From Deltaproteobacteria bacterium (GTDB lineage Bacteria; Myxococcota_A; Polyangia; Polyangiales; JADJMO01), in contig JACPFM010000162.1 in assembly GCA_016182965.1 (NCBI GenBank), positions 26,632-90,631 of the forward strand: DNA of 64,000 bases. Direction: 5' to 3'. Positions 8,856 through 16,845 of this stretch are shown piece after piece. Position 1 is the stretch's first letter, and each line of letters starts with the position of its first letter. A program made the translations under genes and the position numbers. Below the pieces are notes generated by a model. The model was not told where the DNA came from and did no database searches. It saw only the letters and a program-made list of their open reading frames with translations.

Positions 8856-10133
8856 ATGGACGCGATTCGAGTTCGTGGCGGGCGGCCTCTGAAGGGTGAA
8901 GTGAAGATCAGCGGCGCGAAGAACGCCGCGCTGCCCATCCTCTGCGCGACGCTGCTCGCCGACGGGCCGACGCTCCTGAAGAACGTCCCCGCCCTGCGCG
9001 ACATCGACACCACCGCGGCGCTGCTCCGGTTCCTCGGGTGCGACGTGGTCGTCGACAAGGAGCGCCACGAGGTGCGCGTCGCGGCGACCAGGCTCGGCCG
9101 CGTCGAGGCGCCGTACGAGCTGGTCAAGCAGATGCGCGCGTCGGTGCTGGTGCTCGGACCGCTGGTCGCGCGTCACGGGCGCGCCAAGGTGTCGCTGCCC
9201 GGTGGCTGCGCGATCGGCGCCCGCCCGATCGATCAGCACCTCAAGGGGCTCGAGGCGATGGGCGCACAGATCAAGCTGGAGCGCGGCTACGTCGTCGCCG
9301 AGGCGCCGACCGGGCGGCTGAAGGGCGCCGATTTCGTGTTCGACATGCCCACCGTCACCGGCACCGAGAACATCATGATGGCCGCCGCGCTCGCCAAGGG
9401 CCGCACCACGCTGTGGAACTGCGCGCGCGAGCCGGAGGTCGAGGAGCTCGCGCGCATCCTCAACAAGATGGGCGCGCGGGTCGACGGCGCGGGCACCGAC
9501 GTGATGCACATCGACGGCGTCGAGCAGCTCGCGCCGTTCGAGCACTCGATCATCCCCGATCGCATCGAGGCCGGCACGTACATGTGCGCGGCGGCAGCGG
9601 TCGAGGGGAGCGACGTGCGCCTCTCCGGCGTGATCCTCGAAGACCTCGAGGCGCTGGTGATGAAGCTGCGTCAGGCCGGCGTCACCGTCGACCGCGAAGG
9701 CGAGCACGTCCGCGTGCGCCGCGACGGCCCGATCAAGCCGGTCAACGTCACCACCGCGCCGCACCCCGGCTTCCCGACCGACATGCAGGCGCAGTTCCTC
9801 GTGCTGATGACGCGCGCGAAGGGCGAGTCGGTCATGACCGAGACGATCTTCGAGAACCGCTTCATGCACGTCCCCGAGCTCACCCGCATGGGCGCGCACG
9901 TCGAGATCCGCGGCCGCTCGGCGATCGTGCAGGGCGTCGATCGCCTCGACGGCGCGAGCGTGATGGCCACCGATCTGCGGGCGTCAGCGTCGCTGGTCAT
10001 CGCCGGCCTGTTCGCCGAGGGCGAGACCGAGGTGCGCCGCGTCTACCACCTCGATCGCGGCTACGAGCACATGGAGGACAAGCTCCGGGCGATGGGCGCG
10101 GACTGCGAGCGGGTCAAGGGAGCCGAAGGGTGA
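8856..10133 (+). CDS. murA: UDP-N-acetylglucosamine 1-carboxyvinyltransferase
   Basis: First committed enzyme of peptidoglycan synthesis, in the cytoplasm: it transfers enolpyruvate from PEP to UDP-GlcNAc. At 425 residues it has the normal family length. K22 (ISGAKNAALP), R94 (VKQMRASVLVLGP) and the catalytic Cys118 within PGGCAIGARPID are present, so fosfomycin-type alkylation would be possible. The PEP/UDP-binding aspartate lies in FPTDMQAQF. The gene stands alone, 91 bp after the YtkA-like gene and just before an inverted-repeat element. Confidence 0.98.
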   Translation: MDAIRVRGGRPLKGEVKISGAKNAALPILCATLLADGPTLLKNVPALRDIDTTAALLRFLGCDVVVDKERHEVRVAATRLGRVEAPYELVKQMRASVLVLGPLVARHGRAKVSLPGGCAIGARPIDQHLKGLEAMGAQIKLERGYVVAEAPTGRLKGADFVFDMPTVTGTENIMMAAALAKGRTTLWNCAREPEVEELARILNKMGARVDGAGTDVMHIDGVEQLAPFEHSIIPDRIEAGTYMCAAAAVEGSDVRLSGVILEDLEALVMKLRQAGVTVDREGEHVRVRRDGPIKPVNVTTAPHPGFPTDMQAQFLVLMTRAKGESVMTETIFENRFMHVPELTRMGAHVEIRGRSAIVQGVDRLDGASVMATDLRASASLVIAGLFAEGETEVRRVYHLDRGYEHMEDKLRAMGADCERVKGAEG

Positions 10134-10170
10134 GCAGCGCCGCCTCGCGCGTCTGACGCTCGCACCCTCA

Positions 10171-10379
10171 GAGGGTGTTCCACAGAAAAGCCCGTCGCGA
10201 GGCCCATCAGACGGGTGCAGATGCGGGTGACCCGGAGGCGCGGACACCGGAGGCGTACTGGAAGTACGCCGAGGATTCCGCGCCGAGGAAGCGGCCCCCC
10301 AGCGGCGCCGAAGGCGTCCGCGTCCAAAGATGCGCCCGGATGATGGGCCGCAGCAGGGCGCTTTCTGTGGAACACCCTC
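10171..10379. repeat. 209-bp inverted-repeat (MITE-like) element
   Basis: The ends are perfect inverted repeats: GAGGGTGTTCCACAGAAA at 10171-10188 and its complement at 10362-10379. Both sides are flanked by TCA (10168-10170 and 10380-10382), a possible 3-bp target duplication. The interior is a further imperfect palindrome, and contains a short palindrome GTACTGGAAGTAC at 10254-10266. The right flanking TCA is also the stop codon of the lipoprotein gene that follows on the minus strand. No protein is encoded. The 24-nt segment at 10252-10275 recurs with two changes at 31439-31462. Confidence 0.75.
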
Positions 10380-10937
10380 TCAGGTGCAGGTCTTGCCGTC
10401 GGTGCACGCCAGCGGCTTGGGGCAGTCCGCGCCGGAGGTGCAGGGGAACGACGGCAGGTAGCAGACGCGCCGCGACCCGCCGGAGACGAACAGCGAACCG
10501 ACGTCCTGGCACTTGTAGTCGCCGCCGCCGCGACAGTCCGCGTCGATCTTGCAGTGGACGAAGCACGCCGCCTTGCCGCCGAGCTTCGCGCAGGACGATC
10601 CGAGCGGGCACGGGCTGCCTTCGCCGCACGGCGTGACCGTGCAGTAGCCGTCGACGAAGTCGCCCTCGAGGCACGTCGCGCCCGTCGCGCCGGTGCACGT
10701 CGCGCCGGCGTCGCCGCCGCACGGCGCGCCGAGCTTCGTGAACTTCGCCTTGCACACGCCGTCGAGCGGATCGCAGACCGTGGGCGCCGCGCATTTCACG
10801 GTCGCGCACTTGTCGACCGGCCCGGTGTCGGCCGCGTCCTCGACCGCGCCGGTGTCGGCGGCGGCGGCGGGCGTGTCGTCGGCCCCGCAGCCGATCGGGA
10901 GCAGAGCGAACAGGACGCAGAGGGCGAGCGCGCGCAT
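10380..10937 (-). CDS. cysteine-rich lipoprotein, unknown function
   Basis: A 185-residue lipoprotein (LLPIGC, C17), with an acidic Ala/Asp linker followed by about eighteen cysteines in short spaced clusters: CATVKCAAPTVCDPLDGVC, CGGDAGATC, CTVTPCGEGSPC, CFVHCKIDADC, CQDV and CTSGADCPKPLACTDGKTC. This pattern is typical of secreted Myxococcota proteins with small disulphide-linked modules. No enzyme motif is visible. It starts at the ATG at 10935-10937. The TGA stop sits exactly at the border of the 10171-10379 element. Confidence 0.7.
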   Translation of the reverse strand: MRALALCVLFALLPIGCGADDTPAAAADTGAVEDAADTGPVDKCATVKCAAPTVCDPLDGVCKAKFTKLGAPCGGDAGATCTGATGATCLEGDFVDGYCTVTPCGEGSPCPLGSSCAKLGGKAACFVHCKIDADCRGGGDYKCQDVGSLFVSGGSRRVCYLPSFPCTSGADCPKPLACTDGKTCT

Positions 10938-10956
10938 GGCGGCGCGAGCTTAGCGC

Positions 10957-12582
10957 TCAGAGGCCGAAGGCGTCGACGCGGTACTTCGAGAGCGTCGCCT
11001 TGTCACCCTTGGCGATCATGTGCACGCGCGCCGGGCTCGACAGGGTGACCGCGCAGCGCTCGTTCGAGTTGTAGACGTACGACTTGCACTTGTAGGTCGC
11101 CGTCGCCGTCGGCGCAGCGCCGACGCGCACGAACAGATCGGCGTCGCCGCCGGGCGCGCCGCCCTCGGGCGTCATGGCGAACACGTAGCGACCGGCCGGG
11201 AGGACGTCGGTCTGGTAGGTCACGCTCTGCTCGTCGAGCACCGCGCCGCTCGCGTGGAAGCCGCCCCACTTGCTCGCCGGCTTGTACGACGCGTTGAACA
11301 CGTTGTCCTCTTCGCCCGTGGCGACGACCACCTGCTTGGCGGAGACCTCGCGGAAGATCGCGCCGTAGCTGCGTGGTGCGTCGGGGTTCGCGAGCGCGCC
11401 GATCAGCGCCATCGACGCCTCGGACATGTCGTTGAAGTAGGCGGGCATCGCGTTGGTCACGATGTCCATGTACTTCGTGCCGCTCGGATCGTCGGGGTTG
11501 AGCGACGCGCGCGCCTGCGCGAGCGCCCCGTCGACGTAAGCGAACGTGTCGCAGCCGTTCATGAAGAAGATCTGGTACTTGCCGGGGAAGAACCTCCCCT
11601 TCTGCGAGAGCGCGCGGACATTGGCGCCGAGGCCCGCGTGCCCGTTGTAGAGGACGAGATCGGCGCCGGGCGAGAGCTCCGCGTAGCGCGCGTCGAACGC
11701 AGGGCCGGCGGTGCGCACGTTGTCGACCAGCAGCGCGACGATCTGCAGGCGACGGCCGCCGCCGAGATCGGCGGTGAAGGTCACGTCGGGCGTCGCCACG
11801 CCTGGCGCCACGGGCACGATGGCCGGCGTCGTCGTCGCGGCCGGGAACGCGCCGCGAACGGCCGCGATGAAGTCGTCGTACGCGCGGACACCCGCGTCGG
11901 CGCTGGTCGTCGCGCCGTCCTCGTACTTGCCGAAGATGGAGACCACCGTCAGCGCCGAGTCCTCCCAGACCTTGTGGTACTCGGGGTACTTCGCGACCGA
12001 GTTCTCGCGGCTGACCGAGGCTTTCGCGGTGACGGTGAGCGCGTCGACCGCGTCGACGCGGCAGCCCCACGCCTTCGGCCGGTAGTGGTACCAGTAGTTC
12101 GACACCGTCGCGTCGCGGTCGCCGTCGTTGCAGATCGTCGCGTACTTGCGGGTGAACGCCTCCTGCCCGGCGGCGTCGATGCGGCGCGGCAGCGTGAGCG
12201 TGTACGACGTCGGCAGATCGGTCTTGCTGCCCCACGCGACGGGGAGCTTCACCCGGTACTTCACGACGTTGAGGCCGCCGACGACCGTGCGGGTGACGTT
12301 GGTGATCTTCACCCGATCGAGCCGCGAGACGCCCGGCTCGCCGTTCAGGTGACCGACCGTGTAGAACAGCTGCGCGCGGATCTGCGTGAGCAGGTTCGTG
12401 CTCACCGACGTCGTGAGCTCGCCGTCGAACTCGAAGTCCATCAGCGTGGCCACGTCGCTGACGAACGGCTGCTCGTACTCGACCGACGCCTGCTCGTCTT
12501 CGGCGCGATCGGCGGAGATGGCACAGCCGGCGAGCGACTGCAGCGCGACGAGGGCGAGGGTCCAGACCAGCGAGGGCTTCAT
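10957..12582 (-). CDS. lipoprotein with possible clan CD (caspase-like) dyad and C-terminal PPC-like domain
   Basis: A 541-residue lipoprotein (SLAGC, C20). Its middle has LVLYNGHAGLGAN (H315) and, 25 residues further, FFMNGCDTFAYVDG (C344), an arrangement resembling the His-Gly and Cys segments of clan CD peptidases and CHAT-like domains. The order His then Cys after hydrophobic strands fits that fold. The last 90 residues (GRYVFAMTPE, GGDADLFVRVG, ATYKCKSYVYNSNERC) look like a bacterial pre-peptidase C-terminal domain. ATG 12580-12582 is preferred because it places the signal peptide at the N-terminus; another ATG lies 15 nt upstream. Peptidase activity is a hypothesis. Confidence 0.65.
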   Translation of the reverse strand: MKPSLVWTLALVALQSLAGCAISADRAEDEQASVEYEQPFVSDVATLMDFEFDGELTTSVSTNLLTQIRAQLFYTVGHLNGEPGVSRLDRVKITNVTRTVVGGLNVVKYRVKLPVAWGSKTDLPTSYTLTLPRRIDAAGQEAFTRKYATICNDGDRDATVSNYWYHYRPKAWGCRVDAVDALTVTAKASVSRENSVAKYPEYHKVWEDSALTVVSIFGKYEDGATTSADAGVRAYDDFIAAVRGAFPAATTTPAIVPVAPGVATPDVTFTADLGGGRRLQIVALLVDNVRTAGPAFDARYAELSPGADLVLYNGHAGLGANVRALSQKGRFFPGKYQIFFMNGCDTFAYVDGALAQARASLNPDDPSGTKYMDIVTNAMPAYFNDMSEASMALIGALANPDAPRSYGAIFREVSAKQVVVATGEEDNVFNASYKPASKWGGFHASGAVLDEQSVTYQTDVLPAGRYVFAMTPEGGAPGGDADLFVRVGAAPTATATYKCKSYVYNSNERCAVTLSSPARVHMIAKGDKATLSKYRVDAFGL

Positions 12583-12597
12583 GACCGGCTCCAGCAT

Positions 12598-13078
12598 CGA
12601 CTTCGGTAAGTGAGTCGACGTGCGCCCATGTATGACATCGACTCACAGCATCTGCAACCCCGATTTTGCGCGTCCGCATGGTTGCGCGACGTATCGGTTT
12701 GAGAATTCCGGTTCGCTCGGCGTGGCGCCCCGCTCATGGGCGGCACTCATCACGCTCGGCTCGCTCGCGCCTCCGACGATCCATCGACACACGCGCACGA
12801 CACGCACACCCCTCGCGAGCGACACGTACCGTCGCTGCATCGCCGGAGCTCACGAAGGCCACGGGAGCTGCGCTCCGCTGAGAGTACCAGCAGCGCACGA
12901 GCTCGACCTGCGCGATCCAACGCACGCGCCCGATCGTTGACGCGGTGCAGCCCGCAGACAGGAGATCGGCACGAGCATCGATCAACCACGATTCCACGTG
13001 CGGACTGTCGTCCGCAGCGCCCTTCGACGCACCGTGGCGCACATTGCGCGATCAGCCTGGACGAATTCTAATGTCGAC
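12598..13078. other. gene-free region with a 9-bp inverted repeat
   Basis: About 480 bp without a convincing gene. Just upstream of the lipoprotein gene there is a perfect 9-bp inverted repeat, GTGAGTCGA at 12610-12618 and TCGACTCAC at 12638-12646, which could be an operator or a 5' leader hairpin. The rest has lower GC in places (GAATTCC, GATTTTGCG) and may hold the promoters of both divergent genes. Nothing else is seen. Confidence 0.4.
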
Positions 13079-13579
13079 ATGGCCTCCGCAACTCGCCGCG
13101 CGATTGCGTCGATCCTCGTCGTCGAGGACGACGAGGCGATCGCAGACGTGCTGCTCGACATCCTCGAGAGCGAGGGGTATCGCGCGCGAGCGGTGTCCGA
13201 TGGTGCGAGCGCCCTCGGCGCGATGCGCGCCGAGAAATTCGACCTGATCCTCCTCGACTTCGGCCTCCCCGACATGACCGGGCGCGACGTCCGCGATCAG
13301 CAGATGGCCGATCCATCGATCGCGCAGATCCCGGTGATCGTGCTGACCGCCGGCGCGCTCACCACCGTCGATCAGCTGCCCGTCCTCCGGAAGCCGTTCG
13401 ACTACGACACCTTGCTCGACACGATTCGCGAGCAGCTCGACATGGCCGAAGCGGCTCGACACCGCACGCTGCTCGCGGCGGTGTCCGACGTGCGCCGCCA
13501 GCTCCTCAAGAGCGTCGACGATCTCGAGGCGATCCGACGCAGCTCCGAGATCGAGCCGCCGTCGAAGCGCCGCGCCTGA
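13079..13579 (+). CDS. single-domain response regulator
   Basis: A 166-residue CheY-like receiver. The acidic pair lies in VVEDDEA (E16-D18), the phosphorylation site is D60 (LILLDFGLPDMTG), the conserved Thr is in VIVLTAG and the Lys in LRKPFD. After the receiver comes a 45-residue helical tail ending in EIEPPSKRRA, with no output domain. The start at ATG 13079 is chosen because the fold begins only a few residues later. No histidine kinase lies nearby. Directly downstream in the same frame is a receiver-like remnant (13580-13714). Confidence 0.88.
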   Translation: MASATRRAIASILVVEDDEAIADVLLDILESEGYRARAVSDGASALGAMRAEKFDLILLDFGLPDMTGRDVRDQQMADPSIAQIPVIVLTAGALTTVDQLPVLRKPFDYDTLLDTIREQLDMAEAARHRTLLAAVSDVRRQLLKSVDDLEAIRRSSEIEPPSKRRA

Positions 13580-13714
13580 TCGACGGCGCGCTCCCCGCCC
13601 CTCGATCGGGCGCGTTCGGCGCACTCGTTTTTCGAGCTCTCGACGAAGCCGTTCTCGCTCGATGCGCTGCGCGAGATGATCGACCTGGTCGCCGGGAGCG
13701 CGCTGGCTACTTGA
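13580..13714 (+). pseudogene. receiver-domain C-terminal remnant
   Basis: Immediately after the TGA of the receiver gene, and in the same frame, the translation runs to another stop at 13712-13714 and contains LSTKPFSLDALREMIDLV. That is the pattern of the last strand and helix of a CheY-like domain (conserved Lys-Pro-Phe). The beginning of such a domain is missing, so this looks like the tail of a second receiver gene removed by deletion or of a formerly longer fusion. The stop region overlaps the last 8 nt of the convergent gene. Confidence 0.5.
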
Positions 13715-15623
13715 TCACCGGTCGGCACACGCCGCCGATGCACTGCTCGCTCGACAGGCACTCGGCTGCCTTCGAGCACGGCTTGCGCTCGACCTTGGTG
13801 ACCCACTGCGCGATGTGATTGCCGCTCTTGAGATCCTGGAACGGCAGCCAGAACGCCGGGTAGCTGCCGTCGGCGCCGCTCTTGGCCTTGCCGAGATCGA
13901 CCGCGGTCATCCAGATCTGCGCCGTCTTGCCGTCGGTGAGGCGCAGGCCGTAGTTGCGGCGGCTCGAGAACGTCAGCCAGAGCAGCTGACCGCCGCGGTA
14001 CTTCTGCACCACCGGCGTCCACTTCGGCCACGAGTCGCCGCCGGTCGAGGCCTTCGCCAGGTGCACCGGCGCCCCCCCTTCGCTGCCGACGACGAAGACC
14101 TGCGCGTCGGGCGCGTCGTAGCTGTTGGCGTTCGACGGCGAGCGGTTGAACACCACCAGCGAGCCGTCGGGCGAGAACGCGGGGTAGTAGTTGTTCTGCC
14201 CCGAGAACGGCACCAGCGTCTTGAGGGGGCCCCATTTGCCGGCCCCGTCGACGCCGAGCAGCTCGAGCGAGGACGCTTCGACGCCGGGGTTGCCGCAGAG
14301 CGGCGGGAAGCACGGCGGCGGCGTGCTCGGCTTGGCGTAGACGATCTTCTTGCCGTCGGGCGACCAGTCGGGCTGGCCGCCGGGGTTGGCCAGCGGATCC
14401 TTGATCGCGGCGCCGGTGGCGGCGTTGCGCAGGACGAGCGTCACCGCGTTGGAGGTGACGATCTGCGTCGCGTCGGGCGAGAAGGTGAAGAAGTTCGCCC
14501 CGCCGCCGCCGAACGTCGATCCCTGGGAGTAGACGAGCGCGCGCGTGGCGACGTCGTAGACCTTGTACGGAGAGGGCGACGGCATGTCCAAGCCGGCGGC
14601 CATCCTCTTGCCGTCGCGCGACAGCACGTGGCAGCCGACGCAGGTCATCGCGCCGGCCATCGCGCCGTTGAGGTAGACCTCGCCGGCCTTGCCGCTGACG
14701 CCGAACTCGTAGCGCATCGTCGCGCCGGCGCCGGCGTTCCAGTAGTAGATGCCGCCGAGGATGTCCTCCTGGCCGAAGGAGATCTTCTGCGACGAAGAGA
14801 CGCCGACCCCGCCGGGCGCCGCGCCGTCGACGCCGCGCAGCGTGTAGGTCACCGGATCCTTGCCGCGGCCGTTGTCGGCGACGAGCTTCCACACCGTGGG
14901 GTCGGGCGAGTACACGCACCCGCTGCCGACGGACGTGCAGGGGAAGTAGACCTTCACGTCGATGCCGGGGCCTTTGAACGCGAGCTCGAACAGCGAATTG
15001 CCGCTGCCCGGCTCGAACTGGAACTCGAGCACGTTCATGTTCGGCGGCACCATCGTGCCGTCTCCCGGATAGAGGAGCTTCGGCGCGCGCGTCGCGTCAA
15101 CGGCGCCGCCGAACTTCGACGGCGCGTCGCTCGGCGCGCCGCCGACGACGACGGTCACCGGACCGCGGACGGTGAGCCCCGTCTCGACCGTCATGCCGCG
15201 CGCGCTCGCGCGGACCATCGTCTTGCCCTCTTTCGTGGCGGTGAGCTTGTTGCCGGCGAAGGTGCCGAGCGTCGGATCGAGGAGCCCGAAGGCGGCTTCG
15301 GCCGTGATGTCGGTCTCGGTGCCGTCGGGGTTCTGCGACATCAACGCGTACTCGACCGTCGTCGGCGCGCCGCCGACCAGCATGACCGTGCCGTCGGTGG
15401 GCACGATGCGCATCGGCGCGAGCTTGGGGTCGCCGTCCCACACCGGCGCGTCGAAGTCCGGACCGACCTCGAGCCCACCGCCGCCGCCGTCGTCGCCGCT
15501 GGTCCCGTCGCCGCCGGCGTCGAGGTGCGGCGTGCTCGGCGACGTCTCCTTCGACGCGGAGCACGCGAGCGGGATGGCGAACGAAGCGAAGAAAACGGAA
15601 AGCACGACACTACGCGAACGCAT
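13707..15623 (-). CDS. WD40/TolB-like lipoprotein with one haem-type CxxCH
   Basis: A 638-residue lipoprotein (IPLAC, C21) with a Gly/Asp linker. Residues about 70-155 resemble a bacterial Ig-like (Big2) domain. Afterwards several PD40/TolB-type repeats appear (SRDGKRMAAGL, FSPDATQIVTS, DWSPDGKKIVYAK, AFSPDGSLVVFNRS), forming a probable beta-propeller. Between them is CVGCH at 328-332, a c-type haem attachment motif. The C-terminus has CSKAAECLSSEQCIGGVC. Start ATG 15621-15623. The mix of a propeller with a single CxxCH suggests an exported electron-transfer or sensor protein, but this is inference. Confidence 0.75.
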   Translation of the reverse strand: MRSRSVVLSVFFASFAIPLACSASKETSPSTPHLDAGGDGTSGDDGGGGGLEVGPDFDAPVWDGDPKLAPMRIVPTDGTVMLVGGAPTTVEYALMSQNPDGTETDITAEAAFGLLDPTLGTFAGNKLTATKEGKTMVRASARGMTVETGLTVRGPVTVVVGGAPSDAPSKFGGAVDATRAPKLLYPGDGTMVPPNMNVLEFQFEPGSGNSLFELAFKGPGIDVKVYFPCTSVGSGCVYSPDPTVWKLVADNGRGKDPVTYTLRGVDGAAPGGVGVSSSQKISFGQEDILGGIYYWNAGAGATMRYEFGVSGKAGEVYLNGAMAGAMTCVGCHVLSRDGKRMAAGLDMPSPSPYKVYDVATRALVYSQGSTFGGGGANFFTFSPDATQIVTSNAVTLVLRNAATGAAIKDPLANPGGQPDWSPDGKKIVYAKPSTPPPCFPPLCGNPGVEASSLELLGVDGAGKWGPLKTLVPFSGQNNYYPAFSPDGSLVVFNRSPSNANSYDAPDAQVFVVGSEGGAPVHLAKASTGGDSWPKWTPVVQKYRGGQLLWLTFSSRRNYGLRLTDGKTAQIWMTAVDLGKAKSGADGSYPAFWLPFQDLKSGNHIAQWVTKVERKPCSKAAECLSSEQCIGGVCRPVIK

Positions 15624-15673
15624 GCCGCGAATGGTGACCGACCGCGGCGCGGCTTGTCGAGCCGCCGCGCCCG

Positions 15674-16453
15674 CTATTTCACGGGGCCGAGCGCGGTGGT
15701 CGCGGGGACCTTCTCGACGATGACGCGCTTCTTGTCGGAGCCGCCGTACTCCTTGCCATCGAAGAGGTAGGCCATCGCCGGGTGCGACATGTCGAGCACC
15801 GGCGCACCGTAGGCCTTCTCGACGGTCTTGCAGTTCGGGCCGCGATCGAGCGTCGCCAGCACCACCTGCTTGCGATTGACGCAGTTGGTCACGCGGACCC
15901 GCGCGCCGCAGCCGTACCGATCGGCGTCGGCGGCGAACCACTGCAGCTCGGCCTGACACTCGGGGCCGGAGAGGCTCGACGAGCAGAGCCCCTTGGGACC
16001 GCAGGCGAACTCGCAGTTGTCGTAGGGGTCCTTGTAGATGGTGCCGTCGCTCTTGCGATAACAGCCGAACCAGCTGGTCGAGTAGATGTCGTTCGACGGG
16101 ATCTCGGTGGAGGTGGTCCCCGACGGGCCGTCGCACACCGCCGGCGGGTCGAAGGGCGACGTCGCGAAGCCCTTGCAGAGCTCGTCGATCGGGTCCGGCG
16201 GCGTGGTGTCGGGCGTCGCGCCGTCGGCCGGAGCGTCGGTCGCGGCGTCCGGATCGGGCGCGTCGGCCGGCGCGTCGGCGGGTGCGTCGCCCTGCACGTC
16301 GCCGGGCGCGTCGGGGGGGAGCGCGTCGAGGGCACCGTCGGGCGCGGCGTCTTCGGAGGCCGGCGACAGGGGACCGCCGTCGTCGACCGCACCGATCGTG
16401 CAGCCGAGGCCCGCGATGACGGAGACGAGCGGCAACCAGCGCGACCAACCCAC
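15674..16453 (-). CDS. lipoprotein with double-psi barrel (RlpA-like) domain
   Basis: A 259-residue lipoprotein (GLGC, C18) with a long Asp/Ala/Pro linker (repeats of ADAP up to about residue 85). The C-terminal part has WFAADADRYGCGARVRVTNC, then VVLATLDRGPNC and VLDMSHPAMAYL. This follows the double-psi beta-barrel pattern of RlpA/expansin-like proteins: the conserved GCGARV, DRGP and D..S elements are all visible. Such domains bind or cleave peptidoglycan or polysaccharide. The frame opens with GTG 16451-16453; an in-frame stop lies 12 nt upstream, so a GTG start is required. Its exact enzymatic role is unknown. Confidence 0.72.
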   Translation of the reverse strand: MGWSRWLPLVSVIAGLGCTIGAVDDGGPLSPASEDAAPDGALDALPPDAPGDVQGDAPADAPADAPDPDAATDAPADGATPDTTPPDPIDELCKGFATSPFDPPAVCDGPSGTTSTEIPSNDIYSTSWFGCYRKSDGTIYKDPYDNCEFACGPKGLCSSSLSGPECQAELQWFAADADRYGCGARVRVTNCVNRKQVVLATLDRGPNCKTVEKAYGAPVLDMSHPAMAYLFDGKEYGGSDKKRVIVEKVPATTALGPVK

Positions 16454-16509
16454 CCGTGCAATGCATCATGAATCGCGGCGCCCGTCATGCCGGTCGCGCT
16501 GACTGACCT

Positions 16510-16765
16510 GTCGGAGAATGCCCCCGGACTGAAGTCCGGGGCACCGACTGCACCTCAAGTCCTTCGGACTTCACCGCCTCGCGAGACTGGCTCGGGGCTG
16601 TCGCCGCAAGCACGTCCATCGGCGAACGGGCCAAAGAAACAGGGGTGCCGGCGACTTCACTGGGCCCGTCGACCGCGTCACTTCCTCGAGAGCGAGCAGC
16701 TCGTAGCCCGGAGGGCTTCGCCCGGCTGTCGGTGCCCCGGACTTCAGTCTGGGGGAATCCCTGAC
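16510..16765. repeat. 256-bp element with 38-39-bp terminal inverted repeats
   Basis: The left arm at 16510-16548 and the right arm at 16728-16765 are near-perfect inverted copies. Each holds the core ACTGAAGTCCGGGGCACC on one strand. The interior contains smaller hairpins, for example AAGTCC/GGACTT at 16557-16571 and CCGGAGGGCTTCGCCCGG around 16709-16725. No reading frame is supported. CTGAC or CCTG flanks both outer ends loosely, so no clear target duplication is claimed. It fills the gap between a minus-strand and a plus-strand lipoprotein gene. Confidence 0.72.
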
Positions 16766-16845
16766 AGCTCCTGACTGCGAAAATCTCTCCCGCGAGCGTG
16801 CGCGCACCCGCTCCGCTCGCTACCCTACGGGCCGCGGAGGTGGAG

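Noticed and set aside
10175..10375. Small frames starting MFHRK on both strands of the 10-kb element
   Set aside because: They result from the symmetric ends of the element and read nothing but repeat sequence.
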